Part shown: piece by piece, positions 5,279-5,955 of the stretch
How the letters are laid out: each line of letters begins with the position of its first letter
Numbering within the stretch: the stretch's first letter is position 1
From: Anaerolineae bacterium
GTDB taxonomy: Bacteria; Chloroflexota; Anaerolineae; Aggregatilineales; UBA2796
Reading direction: 5' to 3'
Assembly: GCA_020851855.1 (NCBI GenBank)
Contig: JADZBY010000222.1
Location: forward strand, 1 to 5,955
DNA length: 5,955 bases
Translations under genes and position numbers: made by a program
Notes under the pieces: generated by a model
Seen by the model: the letters and a program-made list of their open reading frames with translations, nothing else
The model's database searches: none
What the model was told of the DNA's origin: nothing

Positions 5279-5955
5279 TCACCCTTCCTGTTGCCCCGGC
5301 TCGGACGTGCGCGCCGCCGCTACCAGGGGCGGCAATTCGTGCAGCGCGTAGGCCAGCCGGGTCCCGTGCCAGGTCAGGAAACTGCCATCGACGAGGTAAA
5401 TATGCCCGTTCTGCGCCGCCGGAGCACCCGCCAGCGCAGCAAGAAGCTCCGCCCGGTCGGCGTCGCCGAACCGGTACGGCTCGTCGGGTAATAAGATCAG
5501 CTCCGGCGCGGCGGCGGCGACTTCTTCCAGGTGGATGCGCGGGTAGCGCACGTCACGGCCTTCGCCCGCCTCGGCGTCCGGCGGCGATTCGCCCAGGTCG
5601 GCGGCCAGCGGGAAGCGCCGCTCGCGGTCCGCAAAGGTATTCACCGCGCCGCACACGCGCAGCAGGTCATGGACATACGTGTCGCGGTTGAAGGTCATCC
5701 ACGGGTCGCGCCAGATGGGCACGAAGGTGCGCACCGGGCGCTCGGCGGCCATGTAACGCTCGGTCTGCTCGACGGTGATCTCGATGTTGCGCACGCGGTA
5801 GGTCATGGTGGCGTGCTCGAACACGTCCATGATCAACCACAGCAGGTCGATGGCGGCCCGCACGGTGCGCGGCTCACTGACCCAGAGCGGGATTCCCGCC
5901 GCACGCAGCGCGTCGGCGTCGGCGGCGCGGTTCTCTTCGCTGTTGAGCAAAACCA
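5279..5955 (-). CDS. Helical-backbone metal receptor / ABC substrate-binding-like protein (5' end outside window)
   Basis: C-terminal 224 residues of a periplasmic-binding-protein type III (TroA/BtuF-like, Pfam Peripla_BP_2) protein, the fold that binds cobalamin, haem or siderophore-metal complexes. Seen are the inter-lobe stretch EENRAADADALRAAGIPLWV followed by the long backbone helix, then PIWRDPWMTFNRDTYVHDLL at about 5720-5660, RYPRIHLEEVAAAAPELILL, and the closing WHGTRLAYALHELPPLV. The frame is open to the right edge. A TTG at 5948-5950 could be read as a start, but it falls in the middle of the conserved fold (VLLNSEENR), and family proteins have a whole N-terminal lobe before it, so the true start lies beyond the window. 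Whether it has a signal peptide or lipobox cannot be seen. No permease or ATPase gene follows it here; the next gene is the deacetylase. Ligand unknown. Related stand-alone proteins are often annotated only as metal receptors. Confidence 0.85.
   Translation of the reverse strand, partial: VLLNSEENRAADADALRAAGIPLWVSEPRTVRAAIDLLWLIMDVFEHATMTYRVRNIEITVEQTERYMAAERPVRTFVPIWRDPWMTFNRDTYVHDLLRVCGAVNTFADRERRFPLAADLGESPPDAEAGEGRDVRYPRIHLEEVAAAAPELILLPDEPYRFGDADRAELLAALAGAPAAQNGHIYLVDGSFLTWHGTRLAYALHELPPLVAAARTSEPGQQEG

Noticed and set aside
4060..5691. Plus-strand open frame of 543 codons
   Set aside because: It lies antisense to the deacetylase and parts of both neighbours, has low-complexity Arg/Ala-rich composition and no recognisable domain.
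1..5955. Search for tRNA, rRNA, riboswitch, CRISPR, insertion sequence or defence genes
   Set aside because: No repeat array, terminal inverted repeats, transposase motifs, cloverleaf or conserved RNA core was recognised by eye; nearly all bases fall in seven identified protein genes.

Overview
The window is GC-rich bacterial DNA, densely coded, with no RNA genes, mobile elements or CRISPR repeats visible. Seven protein genes account for nearly all of it. Protein style suggests a Chloroflexota-like, aerobic environmental bacterium: a stand-alone helical-backbone metal receptor, a bacterial class II-type histone deacetylase homologue, a UGT80-like glycosyltransferase and a sulfur operon of this type. 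This is an impression from family resemblance, not a phylogenetic result, and confidence in it is low.

Left part (1-1825, minus strand): a compact three-gene sulfur operon, read right to left. It encodes a single-domain rhodanese, a TauE/SafE (TSUP) membrane exporter and an MBL-fold persulfide-dioxygenase-like enzyme that runs off the left edge. The first two genes overlap at a GTGA junction and the third starts 15 nt after the second. The expected joint task is handling sulfane sulfur: the dioxygenase oxidises persulfide to sulfite, the rhodanese moves sulfane sulfur (for example to sulfite, giving thiosulfate), and the TSUP protein exports sulfite or a related anion.

Middle (1826-2889): a 122-bp divergent control region, then a plus-strand LysR-type regulator. 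The control region holds a perfect 7-bp inverted repeat with a 5-nt spacer that fits the LysR T-N11-A rule. It lies just downstream of a perfect TATAAT box and overlaps the predicted lysR transcription start. A third copy of the half-site sits on the TATAAT box itself. This is the strongest regulatory signal in the window and predicts autoregulation plus control of the sulfur operon.

Right part (2892-5955, minus strand): read right to left, the 3' part of a periplasmic-binding-protein-like metal receptor, then, 13 nt later, a complete histone deacetylase/acetylpolyamine amidohydrolase family enzyme, then after 73 nt a UGT80-like glycosyltransferase. The first two are very likely co-transcribed; the glycosyltransferase may be. 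The glycosyltransferase and the LysR gene converge with only 2 nt between their stop codons.

I do not see a clearly new biological system. The points most worth following are the LysR operator and its pairing with a persulfide-oxidation operon, and the tight pairing of a metal receptor with a zinc-dependent deacetylase homologue.
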